64,000 bases of DNA from Xenopus tropicalis (GCF_000004195.4 NC_030684.2:68121392-68185391); one strand, 5' to 3'; positions 48,526 through 60,915 are shown, counted from the first letter of the stretch. Notes: generated by a model from the sequence alone, not told the origin. Made by a program: numbers and translations.

Positions 48526-49155
48526 TATGTGTTAAAGATGGTAAAAAATATCTTGCAAAACTAGAGGGCAAAATGTACGTCCACAATTATAGATACTGCA
48601 CATGAAAGTCCATTTTGGAGCTATATTTTTTCCAACAACGTTGTGTTTTTTTCCCAGAATTCTGGCATAAATGTAATCACAAAGGGGCAATGCTGAAAAG
48701 CTGATGGAACTGCACGTGTGCTCTGCCACAAACCGGGCACAGTTGTGCCGTGCCTAAAAAACCACAACTGGTGTCATTTCCAGTGTTCAGCGTGCAAATG
48801 AGGTGAGTCCTATTCTTTGGGCAAAACTGAACTGCAGAGATTGAACCAGATTGACATACATGAACCCTAATATGTATATGTGTTAAAGATGGTAAAAAAT
48901 ATCTTGCAAAACTAGAGGGCACAATGTACGTCCGCAAATATAGTAGATACTGCACATCAAAGTGCATATTGGAGCTATATTTTTTCCCACAATGTTGTGT
49001 TTATTTCCCAGAATTCTGGCATAAATGTAATCACAAAGGGGCAATGCTCCAAAGCTGATGGAACTGCACGTGTGCTCTGCCACAAACCGGGCACAGTTGT
49101 GCCAAAAAGCCACAACTGGTGTCATTTACAATGTTCAGCGTGCAAATGAGATGAG
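48526..49155 (+). repeat. Direct duplication, two units of about 280 bp spaced 351 bp
   Basis: Unit 1 (48526-48807) and unit 2 (48877-49155) begin TATGTGTTAAAGATGGTAAA and end TGTTCAGCGTGCAAATGAG. They are collinear, at roughly 90% identity by eye, with small indels (for example GTGCCGTGCC against GTGCC). The 69-bp spacer is unrelated to either unit. Minus-strand frames of 65-96 codons occur in both but shift between units, so I do not call a gene. Confidence 0.85.
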
Positions 49156-49190
49156 CTCATTAGTGCAATAAGGAAATATGGCAAAAAATG

Positions 49191-50082
49191 TGTAACCCTA
49201 TTTTGGCTACGGTTGTACTTTTAACACGCAATCACCTGCGTGTGGCGCTACAGGAGCCCTGAGCCCCCGCTTATTATGGGGGACAGGTGTAATATAAATC
49301 AATGGCGTGCCTCCACCCAGGGTAGGTATAGGTAGAACTATATGTCTCCTCCCTGGGAAAACTCTATGAGGTCCTCCTTGGACCCGGACTCCCAGCAACT
49401 CCCGGTACCTTGCCCTTCCCTTGGGGTAGCTGCTTACCAGGCAGTTGAGGATCCTCAGTATATGAACAGCCAAGACACCAGTTATGATGATGAACCAGAT
49501 GAACTTGTTTATTGATGCAGGCAGAACACTTCAGAGGATGTCACACAGACGGCTCAAGTCACACACTCTCTCTTTGGGTTACCCCCGGTACTCCCGCCGG
49601 ATGCTTCCACCTAGGAACTCACCCCGGTCCACGCGTAGGGCCCCTTCACTGGGAACACTCCCAGGTGCTGACTTGGCTCCTCTTACTACACACTACAGGC
49701 CCTTAACTCCAGCCATGAGTGCTGGGGGGTCTTAACCCCTCTCTCTCCTGTTGGGGCTATCACTGCCTGTTCTCTCTAGCCTGCCTGTCACTCCTAGAGT
49801 GACCTGTTACAGTACCTCCTGTACTAGAACACAAGCCTGTTATACGCTTCTTTACAAGAAGCAGTCCCAGGACGAAGACCTGCTGAAACTGGGAGTCATT
49901 CCCTTTTATACTTTTAGCACAGCGACATCTAGTGGTGGCTGTTAACTTGCAGGGAAACTCCCTTTTCACACATAAACACCCAGGACCACCTTTAGGTGTC
50001 CAAATCTCATAAGGCCACCCTCATGGTGCCTGTCTAAAGGGGAACTAATCCTGGAGGGGCCCAATTCTTTGGGGTCCCTACA
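49191..50082 (-). mobile_element. Solo LTR, 892 bp, with 4-bp target duplication
   Basis: Bounded by TG...CA: minus-strand start TGTAGGGACCCCAAAG, end CAAAATAGGGTTACA, with AATG on both sides (49187-49190 and 50083-50086). A minus-strand TATA box (GTATAAAAGGG) lies at about 49910 and AATAAA (CATCAATAAACAAG) at about 49512, placed as promoter and polyadenylation signal of one LTR. No second LTR or internal genes adjoin it, so it is the product of LTR-LTR recombination. Gypsy- or ERV-like; class not determined. Confidence 0.75.
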
Positions 50083-51881
50083 AATGTTTTTACTAAAATG
50101 CATTATTTGTAATATATATAGGCACTTAGTGCTCATTTTATATATAAATATATATAGAGAGAGTGAGAGAGAAAGGAAAAAAAGAAAAAGATCCCCTGTT
50201 CGCTGCCAATATAGCAGTCCTTTAGATTGTAAGCTTTTGCAAGCATGGCCCTCTGATACTATTTTTATTCTATAATTCATATTTGTTAAATTAGATCCCT
50301 TTTTGTTATTTCTTGCTGAGGTTAAGAACCCTAAAGGTTCAACAGTAGGGTATTGATCAATTTGGCCTTAGACACAAATGGTCACATGGCATACATTGGG
50401 TTTTGAAAGGTTAATCTGAATGGAAGCTAAGAAGTGTAGTCGCCCATCACTTTCTGGTCTGCAAATAGTACAATCGTATAGTAGGAAAGTATTTAGAAAT
50501 TTCCTCCAGAGAAGCAACCACAAAATATATGCAGTTATGCAGTGAGAAAATCCCAACATGACCAAACCACAGCATTTATGGTTACCTTAAACTATGTCTG
50601 TTCTAAAAATCCACTAAGCTGATGTTTATATTTAATACATCTGTTTCACAAACAGTCTCTTATATATTCTTTACAGTTGTTTATGTATTTGACAACTTCC
50701 TTGACCTAACATTTTATTTGCAGACTGCAAATAACACTCTCATGCTGTGAGAGATTTCAGCTCTGACTGGCTGATTACAGCATGGGTTAACAATTTGCAA
50801 TGCGCTACTGGCCAAACACCATGGTTTAGTCATTTGGCATAGCAACAAACTGTAAGATTTAGCATACTAATACACCATCTTTACTATAATAAAAACATAA
50901 AACCCAGTTATGAAAAAGAATAATAAAGCATCCACTAAACTGAAAACAACTTTATATTTTAATGACAATTCCCATTTAATCATAAATTATTCTCAGCCTA
51001 TGTACAACGCATCAATAGTCTGGATTTGTTTAAGGGTAGTATGTGACAACTTATATAGATAGATAAACCCACTACAACAATATATTAATTGAATATTATT
51101 TGGTAATGGGCCTCCTGGGGATCCCAACAAGTGTTTTAAAAGGGTCATCTCAACATTTGTATGCTTTAGCAGAATGAATTAGATATTGCTCACAGGCAGA
51201 CTGAGGAAAGCAAATGAGCTTAACCTTGTCTCTGCTTTGTCTGGAAGAACAGATTCCAGCCTTCTGTCCAGGAAATTAGAAAAGTGCTGGAAAAACAACA
51301 AATCTTCCTGAATGCTGAACGCACTTCGTAGTCAACATGCATATCAAGTTCTAACAAAATATGCAGATCATATAGATATTATTTATATACCTGTTCTGCA
51401 AAACTGTTTGGCTTTGGAACATTTTGCAAACACTGATTTCATATTTACAAGGGAAAAAAAATTCTAAATCTATTTACGCAACATCAGTCTTCATGTGTAC
51501 ACAGTAGAACAATAAACAAAGGCCAAGCACAATCATTTATGTAATACACCTTATATAAAAGTAACTGCCACTTTCTTAGGCACCAGTGACTGAATTAGTT
51601 GTGCAATAACTGGTATGTTAGGCTGAAACTGGCATTTATAGCACAAGGCTGAAGAATGGAAACAGAAAGAGCTGGAGTGAATACAAGCTTAACACCGCTG
51701 CTTTACCCCTAGGTCTGTGTAAGTACAGTCAGAAATTAGCACTCCATAGGGCACAAGGGCAAGAATACCAAGCATGGCACCGAGCACTTAGTTATGGGGC
51801 AATTGCTGTGCTCTGCACCTTCTATCAGACTAAAATTCATATTGTGGGAACCTGCAGTTATAATAACAATACAGCAGGGGG

Positions 51882-52006
51882 CAGGCCCGGACTGACAATC
51901 TGTGGATTCTGGCAAATACCAGAGGGGTTGCTGTAAGATTCCATAGACAGACACTATTTATTGGGCAAGTGGGGGGCTGTTTGGGCCATTTTAAATCCCA
52001 GTCTGG
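51882..52006 (+). mobile_element. CAGGCCCRGACTG-type hAT-like repeat, copy 2
   Basis: CAGGCCCGGACTGACAATCT to AAATCCCAGTCTGG, weak inverted ends. The interior matches copy 1 (ACCAGAGGGGTTGCTGTAAG, CCATAGACAGACAC, TTATTGGGCAAGTGGG). Confidence 0.6.
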
Positions 52007-53261
52007 AACAAGCAGGAGGACTAACACACTCAGTGCTGTATCTGTACATAGGAATGTGTCTGTACACAGGAATTCTAAAAAACAAAAATGCCCAATATGA
52101 ATTTACAGATACAAATGGAAAATACTTTTAAAATGTTTAATGTCGTAGAGTCAGCTGATTAAAAGAAGGGGCCTGCAATGTATGGGAGATGTTGAATTTA
52201 AATTTATATATGGTGGGCCCTAGTTAGATACCTGCTTTTCCCTTGGAACAGAAATATGTTTTTTCTAACCTTTGATAGATCTGCCCCTTAGTGATGAAAT
52301 AGACACCAATGTGACTAGCATGCTGCTGGCAACCAAGTATCTAGTTATTTATTTGTCTATTGGGATATATTATTAATTTAGACATGGTCATCCTTACACA
52401 GCAGTAGAATCAACTGTCATGTTAGCAAAATAAATGTATATTTTAGCCAAGAAGAGAAGAAACACTTCATCTTCTCTTGAACACTCAGACCACAAGTTAA
52501 TTTGCCCCAGACAGAATTTGACAATATCCAATAAGCTTCAGTTATGGAGGTTTTCTTCCTTATTATCATATGATGACATGTGGGTCTTGTGTTTGTCTAT
52601 GTGTGCAAAACTGCACTGGTAATAAATATTAATATAATAAAAACTGCAGTGAAAGCATACTATCCTTCCCAAATCCTGCAACATCTGTAAGTACTTTGGG
52701 ATAGAACTGTCCAAAATTCTGTGGCCAGAAAAAAAAATGTATTTTCACTCCAGAATTTATATCATTAACGTTTGTCCATTTAGAAATAGAAATTATCATA
52801 ATATTTTATCTTCTGTTTCTTTTCACATGATGGGTATTTTCCCTATATATATATTTTTGGCCAAGGTTTTGAAAGGCATAGGTGGAGCATAATGAGACTT
52901 TAGGAGGTCTTAGGCTTCACAAAAAGAGACCAAATGCTATATATTCACATAATTGTATACAATTTACAATTACAAGCCTTCTATTGGTAACCTAGCCAAA
53001 CCAAAATTTCAACCTCTTCCTCTGTCCTCTGACAGGCGTTTCCCAAAATGTGTTTGTTGCTGTAGGGATGGTGTAAACACTTATTTTCTATGATAAAAAA
53101 GTGTTGGGGTCTTTTAGGAAGTATATTAGGATAACATTTCCACACATCATGGACCTTGACTTTCCTCCCCTGCTAAGCTCCTGGTAACAAGAAGGCTCCC
53201 TTTATGGTGCAATGGATTCAGGAATCAAGTGTGCGGTAAATGAAATGCCATTCTTCTCAGC

Positions 53262-53489
53262 GCTGGATTTTCTAGCCCATTGGGCACCCCCCTATTGCCC
53301 CCGCCACACGAACGCACATGCGCAAGCGCCAAACTTAAAACTCCCATACGGAGCAGTGAGGAGATATCCCCATTGCTCCATATGGGAGCAAAATTTGAAA
53401 ATTTGCCTGCGGCGGGGCGGCATGCCACCCCTGTGTTTGTGCCTCCCTAGGCCCGAGCCTTTGTGGCCTCGCCACAAATCCGGGCCCTA
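53262..53489 (-). repeat. Interspersed repeat with GCGGCATGCCACCCC module, copy 2
   Basis: Reverse-oriented counterpart of 20246-20492, sharing CTGGATTTTCTAGCCCATTG, CTCCCATACGGAGCAGTG, GGGGCGGCATGCCACCCC and CCGGGCCC ends. It gives rise to several overlapping long open frames because it is GC-richer than its surroundings; none is a gene. Confidence 0.6.
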
Positions 53490-53727
53490 TCAGTTTTTTC
53501 AACAAACAGACACATTTCAATACAAATACAAATTTCTATGTGTAAATTCTGTTTTAAAAGTTGTTAAGTTAAGCAACACTGAACTCTAACACCCCTTCTA
53601 GACTGCAAGCAGACATTAAGGATTTAGACAATTTGTTGATGTTAAATAATCAAATGCTTGACAGTATTAAAGGAACAAAAAAATTAGTACAATGTGTGTT
53701 TGGTACAGAAACATTAACCATTTAGTT

Positions 53728-53882
53728 TAGGGTGACCAGATCACTTGAACATTTAGGGACACTAATAAATGCAAGTTGCAGGGCTGCACTGATTGCATTT
53801 ACATTTAATAGCAATCAGTGCAACCCTTAAAGCTGGATAATATAAATGTGTCCCTGAATTTTTAAGTGATCTGGTCACCCTA
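53728..53882. mobile_element. hAT MITE, 155 bp, TAGGGTGACCAGATC ends, perfect 8-bp duplication
   Basis: TAGGGTGACCAGATCACTT to AAGTGATCTGGTCACCCTA, near-perfect inverted arms that continue inward (GGGACAC/GTGTCCC). ATTTAGTT precedes (53720-53727) and follows (53883-53890). It has no coding capacity. Confidence 0.85.
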
Positions 53883-54324
53883 ATTTAGTTTGTAACTGTT
53901 CTCTTCTGGTGTCTGAATATCACTTCATGAGATACCAACCACAAAGCTACAAACTCTTTTGTGTTATATGTAACATTTCTATATAAAGTACTGGTTTGGT
54001 TAGACTGTAAAGCACAATGGTCAGGACTCCACCAACCATTATTTATATATTATGCCTATTTATACAGAATTATTCCTTTAGTTACTGTATGTAGTGTACT
54101 TTGCACATTAGAAATATTACATAAAACACACAGGCATATGTGTGCATATTGTGGCTCCCAATAGGTCAATGCTGAGAGTATATGGTTCCCTCTAATGATG
54201 GAAATACTGATTTGTGGAAAAAATTATACTATATAATAAAATATCATGTTTTATTATATTGCTTATAACATACAGCAATGCTTTGATCAAAGGAACATCA
54301 CTGCAACTTTATTAGAAAAAATAC

Positions 54325-54808
54325 TTAATCTAGAAGGAAAGGTAAAAACTAAGTAAGCTTTATCGGAAAGGTCTATGTAAATACAGCCATAAGCAAACAC
54401 TGCACTGCAAGAGAGTCCTCTTTTAAAAGAAACACAGGATTTCTTGTCTCCTTTTTTATAAACATGTTCTTCAGGTATCTGACTTCCACTCTCAGAAAAA
54501 ATCCTTTATTCCCCCTCTCCTGGGGGAACAAAAATGCTAATAACTCCCTCCCCCTCCCTTAGAAATGTGTGATCTGAGCTATAACTGAACATCCATGTAT
54601 GCATATATAAGCAAGAGCTATACAGCAGGAAGCTATGAAGACCAAGCTAAAATGTCAGCTGCTATCTTAAGCAAACAGAGAAACCTTCTATGGCTCTTTA
54701 CTCAGGTATGGTAATTTTTTCTGCAGAATAAATATAGTATTCTAGGTGGCAGTAATGTGGCAAATCCATTGGCAGTAAAATGCCAACATGACTTTCCTTC
54801 TCCTTTAA
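54325..54808 (-). mobile_element. T2/Kolobok-type MITE, GGAGAAGGAAAGG family, copy 1
   Basis: The right end is GACTTTCCTTCTCCTTTAA. The left end is decayed (TTAATCTAGAAGGAAAGG). Shares ACTAAGTAAGCTTTATC, CCCTCTCCTGGG and CTATACAGCAGGAAG with the copy at 61623 in the opposite orientation. Confidence 0.65.
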
Positions 54809-56748
54809 AGGTTGGCACTGCCTAGGCACTAGATATCAACCTGACCCAATCCCATTGCCAATCTGTAGTGTCTGGAGATTTGTTTAATTTGGAAAGCAAT
54901 TTTTAATTTATGTAGGAACCCGAGAGCCACCCCCTAATCTACCACCCTAGGCATGGGTCTTCACCCTAGGCACTGAGGGTCTCTAAGGTACAATTTCTCA
55001 CACAAATATATTTTAAATACATTTGAAATAGTTTAAATTGTTTGTATGACTTAATATTTATATACTTTAATATATATTATACTCTGTGCTGGCAGAAAAC
55101 CTCATGCAGGATGTTTTATTAAATTCTTTTGATATCAAATGAATGTGGATGGAGGAAAGCCATTTGGATATTAGGCCATCTGGTTGACTTATGTCTGCAA
55201 TGTGTGACTGTGCTGCATTAACCCTACAATTCTTATCACTCCCTACAGTCAGAAGTTATAAGTTATAGTTCAGAATATTTGAAGCTTTCCAATACCTGGT
55301 AGGCAAGATGTTGTGTTGATACTCTGGGGTTTGAAATTAGCCCTGGCATGGAAGCCATATAAGTCCCAATGTATGCATGTTGTATACAACAAGGATACTT
55401 TTTTGCTTATATATGCATACATGGATGTTCAGTGTACACACACAGCTCATACCAACAATAAAAACAAAACATTCTAAAGAAACAGGCAATATCAACAACA
55501 GTTACATTTGCATTTGTTGTCTCTTGAAAATAATGTTACACTTATTCTTTTTTTCTTCATGAGAAATGCTCTTGACCTACTATAAAAGGCTATAGGGGGG
55601 ACACAGCAGGCTAATATTCAATATTTGGGGGCATATAGTTGTAATGCCTTTATACATCAGATATTTGCACTAAACATAATTCACACTGCACAGACTTCAC
55701 TTAATATACCCTAACAATACCAGACTACTGCCAAATGCTCTCGGCTTCACCAGCCAACTTTTCCATGTGGTCCTGTATCCTAATCTAAAACTTTTGACAG
55801 GATATTACAGATTTATTATTTTAACAACCCTTATGCAACAGTTGATATTACTATTGAACCATACTGACATCATGACCTCCAAGAGGGTAAAACAGTCATG
55901 TTATCAACCCTTTTTATGCTTAAGGTGGAAACCCTAAGGATAAAGAATTGCTTACTAACTACTCTCTACATTGGTGCACCAGTGCTCTGCCTTTACCATC
56001 ATTTGAACCTGCCATTCTGGCAGGTCTTGGATCATAAACCCAGTTCTGTTTTTTGTAACATATAGAGCTTCTGGTGTGCTTATTTCACTTTTACATATAC
56101 TTTATTACATATGGCAGGAGGTGTAGTACAACAACACCCTCCATAATAATTCTTCCCCATAGCGAAGGCCCATCCTTTGGAAGAGAGTCCAATCTACCCA
56201 TGCTCTAGTCTAACCTATCACTAGCATGACTTGTCTGTATTACAGCCAAAAAGAGTTATATAGGCACAGAATTCATGTAGTCATGTATTAGTAATATTCA
56301 TTTGTAGGCTGGATGTACCAGATATCTGAGATACCTCACCATAACATCTGCTATGTTCTTACTAAATGTAATCATGGACAATATTTCCTCTTTTACAATG
56401 TGCAGTCAGTAAAAAAGAACTGTTAAATGTGCATTACGTTAAAGGAAAAAGGAGTAGAAATCCTTAAACTTTTCAGTGGGACACATCGAGGTCATTTGGA
56501 TCCTCCAGGCCCATTTCCATATTACTAGATACATATCATTGGTGCATGAGTCATTTTCATAAAATTATCTGATTTTCCCAGTCCCTGTAGTGTTTTAGGT
56601 CAGATTTATATGTATGGGTTAATTAATACCTAAGGTTACATACTGAGGAGGTGCACCATGTTATATTCAGAACTTTATTCTTTTACTGCTGGGACTGTGA
56701 AGAAAAAATATTAAAAAAAACAACTTCAGTAATGTGTGAATGACTCTG

Positions 56749-56997
56749 TTAAGTTGGCCATACACGCACCAATATTATCATCCGATCAAGGTTTCATACT
56801 ATATTCGGTGCATGTATGGTGAACTGATGAGGCAACCGCTATTGTAAAAACCTTGGATATCGTGGGGAACAGAAAATTTTGATTGGGCGCCGTTGAAGGC
56901 ACCTGAACAAAAGCTGCGTTTTGGGCTAAATCAGATAGGGGTACAATTTCTATTGTTTCTACCTCCATATCTGATGATTCAGCCCTGAATCACTTTA
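56749..56997 (+). mobile_element. GGTGGCCATACACG-type MITE, truncated copy 3
   Basis: TTAAGTTGGCCATACACGCA at the left and the same internal order as 22919-23210 (ATATTCGGTGCATGTATGG, GATTGGGCGCC, TTGTTTCTACCTCC). It stops after AGCCCTGAATC; the right terminus is missing. Confidence 0.6.
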
Positions 56998-57401
56998 GCC
57001 TGAATACCGAAATCAGTGAGACGTGCTAGGGAGTTTTGACACACAAAACACTGTCTGTCCTGTTGTTGTAGGGGTAACAGGAATTATACATCTGCTATAT
57101 GTACGAGCAGAAAATTAGAATAAATACTTAAGTTAAACTTAATAAAATCTTAAGTTGCTCCCTAAAACCTGATTGGCAGGGTGTTACAGTGAGCCCAGGC
57201 CAAAAAAAGGACAGACACTCTTACAGGGCAGTAATAGGGGCCATAATACAAAAACAATTAAAGGGATTTTTTTGCCATTGTATGTCTTTAAATAGAAGTA
57301 AAAGTAATGTTATGAAATTGTTTACCTAAATGTTTACCAATATTTAAAGATCAATGCCCATAATACTACTCTCAGCATTAGCAGTAGCAGTTACTATGTT
57401 C

Positions 57402-57563
57402 ACAGTTGGGATCAAATACAAGGTACTGTTTTGTTATTAGAGAGAAGGAAATCAATTTTAAAAATGTAAATTATTTGATTAAAATGGAGTCTATGGGAGA
57501 TGGCCTTTCTGTTATTCAAAACTTTCTGGATAATGGGTTTCTAGATAAGGGGTCTGATACCTG
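57402..57563 (+). mobile_element. TA-flanked MITE, CAGGTATRGGA family, truncated copy 6
   Basis: Only the right half is present, from GTTGGGATCAAATACAAGG to GGGGTCTGATACCTG. The left half, including the 5' terminus, is missing. Confidence 0.65.
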
Positions 57564-58266
57564 CGATATAATTTCCCTATCACAGGCACAAATACTAGGG
57601 TCAGTATCATCAAAAGCCAGTTAAGTTACCTGCAAGTCTTGGAATGTTGGAATGAACCAGAACACCTGCAGTAAACCCATGAAAGCATTCAGATTCTACT
57701 TTCTGGGGCACTAGAACATTTTACATGGCACTTAATTTCTGCGTATTTATACTTATTTATTGTATTTATTATAATACTCCTGGTGTGTACTTTTGTACAT
57801 TGTAAGATTGCACAGTGCTGTGTATCTTTGCAGCACTTTAAAAGTAGTTATAGATACCTACATACAGTATATAGGGAAGCATACAACCTGCATCAACTGA
57901 TAAATATATTTCCAGGTATGAAAATAAGGAACTTTACAGAATACCAAAAATGAGGCATGGCAAAGTCCAGAACATAGAACCTTATTTTTAGACTTTGCTC
58001 CCTGAGCACAGTGGATTATTAATAGAGGGGCAGACCCTGCAGGGGAAGGTGATCTGAGGAAACAGGGGACCCACAATGAGGAGGGGTGGGTGTGTCACAT
58101 GCGAATCACAGGTAAGCCATGATTTTGTACACTCATTGGAGATCATTTGTGATTGTGATTTTGTACAGGGGACGCCCAATTCTAATATTTATTTAATAGG
58201 CACAGTTATTTGTATTCAATCTCATTGCACAAAGCATTGAATTCATTTCAAAACCTTGTTAGTTAC

Positions 58267-58392
58267 CTCTCTACTATCTCATGTCCGTTCCAGCAGAAGG
58301 TATCATTTTCCACAACAGCACTATGGTGGCACACTTGTGCTGGAAGATCCCCATAGAAATGACGGTATGTTTTCAGCTTTGCAACAAACTCC
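58267..58392 (-). CDS. gpc3: Glypican-3 exon 5 (by homology)
   Basis: This 126-bp exon uses one base to finish an Arg codon, then reads 41 codons starting EFVAKLKTYRHFYGDLPAQV, and ends with AG of a split Arg codon. The acceptor CTTTTTAG and donor GTAACT are canonical. Conserved family features include the KLK-x-FY-LP stretch, Cys21, and residues 28-36 ENDTFCWNG. That last segment holds Cys33 and an N-glycosylation sequon (N-D-T) shared with mammalian GPC3. This is the beginning of the beta-chain, extracellular and folded against the N-terminal core. GPC5 lacks the END-T motif at this place, which is one reason for calling GPC3. Intron 4 to its right is short (2.8 kb) and carries a 250-bp hairpin-forming repeat. 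Confidence 0.93.
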
Positions 58393-58871
58393 CTAAAAAG
58401 AAGAACACATGTATCAATGAGCAAGTCCTTTGTGTAAGATAATAATGTTGTCGTACAGTTTTTTAGTGCTACAATTCACACAATTTGAATTATGGTTCAA
58501 AAACTGTCTGGTATTTATTAAGTGCAAAAAAATAAAGACTCAAATGTAAAAGCTTGCTAATTTATATAGAAGTCAATGGGAGTTGTGCTAAGTCAAGTCA
58601 TATTTTCAATTCGAGATTTTCAAATTGTTTGGGTTTGTAAACTCGCAAATTTAAGATATTTGAGTTTTTCAATTGAACGAGTTTTCCTTACTAAATAAGC
58701 AAGCATTCAAAATGTGAGTTTGTTCAAATTCGCAATATGGAAAATTAATAAATAAGCCCATTTATTTATGAAAAGAATAGATTTTGCCATTACAAGTTTA
58801 TTAGTATGCGTGAACCAGAACAAGGATCCTTGCTATTCAAATTCATAATTGTATTTATTTTTCAGTAAGCC

Positions 58872-59130
58872 ATTATTAGTTTTCTTGTAATAGCTCTGAT
58901 CCTATTTAAAATGTCTGAAATAAGCAAGACAGGACACCTTGCCCCCCCCCCAAAAAAAAAAATTTGATTTACATAATACTACACTATTGTCAGACAAAAA
59001 GTGCACTGTATTAAGACATTGTGTAATATTATGTAAATCAATTTTTTTTGGGGGGGGGGGCAAGGTGTCCTGTCTTGCTTATTTCAGACATTTTAAATAG
59101 GACCGGAACTATTACAAGAAAACTAATACA
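58872..59130. repeat. Long inverted repeat with homopolymer tracts in both arms
   Basis: The left arm (from about 58875: ATTAGTTTTCTTGTAATAG, AATGTCTGAAATAAGCAAG, ACAGGACACCTTG, C10, A11, TTTACATAATACTACAC) is mirrored by the right arm ending near 59127. The loop is roughly 35 bp. Arms of about 110 bp differ at only a few bases, plus tract-length differences. It lies 480 bp from GPC3 exon 5. Confidence 0.8.
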
Positions 59131-59967
59131 GTAATTCACTGACGGATCAGCCAATCAGCATATAAAATAAACCATTTATATTTCAATAAACTATAAGAAA
59201 AATCCCCTACATTTTAGTTGATTTTTTTATAATAGCAGTGGCTGAACAAAATGAAGGTTACAATTTTCATTAACAAAATACGATTATACCGACTATTAAA
59301 TTATTTTTATATACAGAAAGTGGCATACATGGGTATTCATTTCTCTTCTTTTATTTTTCTTTTTTTACAAAAAGCATAGTGTATATAGTGTATATGTGTA
59401 TGACATGTATTTGGTGAAAGGTCTGTAAAGTACTTGCAAATAGTTTAGTCTAAGCAATTCCATAGTTAAACATGGCAGAAAAGGTACCAAAATGGCATTT
59501 TGTTACTTAATAAATGAGTCCATATTTATATGGCCACAAAACTGCTCAAAATATTCAGGTTGCAAAATACATCTTCAATGGATAGGAAAGCCATTTGTCA
59601 TATACTGGACTCTCCAGAGCTGGTAAAGAAGTGGATCTATGGCTGAGTAAGCCACCCCTGTACTATCAGTTAAGTGAAAAAGGTCAAATAAGTATCTAAT
59701 ACCTGCCCAAGAATGAGCATTCGTAAAAGCACTCCATGCTGGAATTCAAGGGAAACAATATGGTAGTTTCACAGGAGGCATATGACTCCAAATGACTGAT
59801 TGTAGAGTTGTTCAAAGATGTGGGGGTGAAGTCTAACATCTACATAGCTTCTTTGTATTTATCTGATCTACAGCATTATTTCTTCTTTCACCATATTCCG
59901 CTCTTTGCTGTTATTTCTGCTCTACTAACTACTGGTAAAACACATATCATGTTACAAAGATTATTAT

Positions 59968-60117
59968 TATTATTAACATTTATTTATAAAGCGCCAACAT
60001 ATTCCGCAGCGCTGTACAATAAGTGGGTTTCATACATTGGACATACAGAGTAACATATAAGGCAATCAATAACCGATACAAGAGGTGAAGAGAGCCCTGC
60101 CCAAAAGAGCTTACAAT
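59968..60117 (-). repeat. SINE/L2-like repeat, 3' part
   Basis: On the minus strand it reads ATTGTAAGCTCTTTTGGGCA, CACCTCTTGTATCGGTTATT, CAGCGCTGCGGAATATGTTG and GCGCTTTATAAATAAATG, ending in an AATAATAATAA run. It is the best-preserved of this kind here. A 40-bp relic of the same end lies at 19045-19085. Confidence 0.6.
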
Positions 60118-60899
60118 CTACAAAGATGGAGAAATACATTTTCTCTATTTTATGTCTATTTTTGTTCCTTTTTTTACCTTTTATGGTAAAATATATGCAC
60201 AAGGCTCCATTTTTTCCTACAATCCTACATTCTTAGCAATTTATACATATCCTCATTATCTCCTGTACATTGTGAATTTATAAGGCAACATAAGTTGAAC
60301 CTTTAAAATAAATTGTCTGTGTCTATGAAAGGTATTTTGAGGCTTAAGAAATATATACATCGAAAAGAAGATAAGAACAGTCTCTAGTTAATAGGGATTA
60401 GTTTACAGCCAGCTGTTACATTACATAGTATCAGTCCCTGGATTCACAACATCCCTCCCATTCTATGACTGAAATTCATTATTTATTCAGCTGTGATATG
60501 GAGGGTTAGCATATGACAGAAATCTGAAAACTTCAAACCAGGCTGGTATGTAATGAGAGCATGTCCATATGGCTTACTGAAGGCACGGCTCATTAAATAG
60601 CCCTTAAATCATATACTGTGAGCCAGCTTTTATCTGTGTACGTACTATGTATATTCCTATTCTGTTTCCTGTACAGACTTTTTTATTCTTTAAAGGCAAT
60701 AGCATACGATGCAGGGCAATACCCAGTGTTTTGCCGCACATGGAATTACCAGCTGCCCTAAGGTTTAGTAATGCCAGAATGCAATGCTCTAACCATAGAG
60801 GAAGCAGACACTATGCTAATGGGGGGCGGAGGATAGGGGAGCTCAGGTCTGTTTCATCTATAGTTGTAAATACCCCCCAACCATAGTTGTAAAGCAGTA

Positions 60900-60915
60900 C
60901 CCCCCCCCCCCCCCC
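60900..60915. repeat. C16 tract
   Basis: An uninterrupted run of 16 C in intron 4. Similar runs occur at 368-383 (C16) and 62700-62714 (C15). Confidence 0.95.

Larger units (their letters stand above)
33952..58266 (-). other. GPC3 intron 5 (24.3 kb)
   Basis: Bounded by the exon 5 donor and exon 6 acceptor. Repeats are annotated separately, the most notable being hammerhead-like motifs (38546, 39861), a hAT inside a T2 MITE (45640-46366), a direct duplication (48526-49155) and a solo LTR (49191-50082). Stretches in which I recognise nothing: 34860-37810 (apart from a possible retroelement tail near 37535-37600), 40000-42380, 42412-43170, 43461-45639, 46367-48520, 50180-51880, 52007-53260, 54810-56745 and 57570-58266. 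None holds an open frame with a convincing protein match. Confidence 0.8.

Noticed and set aside
48532..49125. Pair of similar minus-strand open frames suggesting a duplicated small gene
   Set aside because: The frames shift relative to one another between the two units and show no start context, splice pattern or protein match. The duplication is at the DNA level.
48526..49155. CRISPR-like array
   Set aside because: There are only two long units with one spacer in a vertebrate intron; unit length and spacing do not fit.
53212..53589. 125-codon plus-strand open frame
   Set aside because: It covers the GC-richer interspersed repeat 53262-53489, whose second copy at 20246 does not keep the frame.
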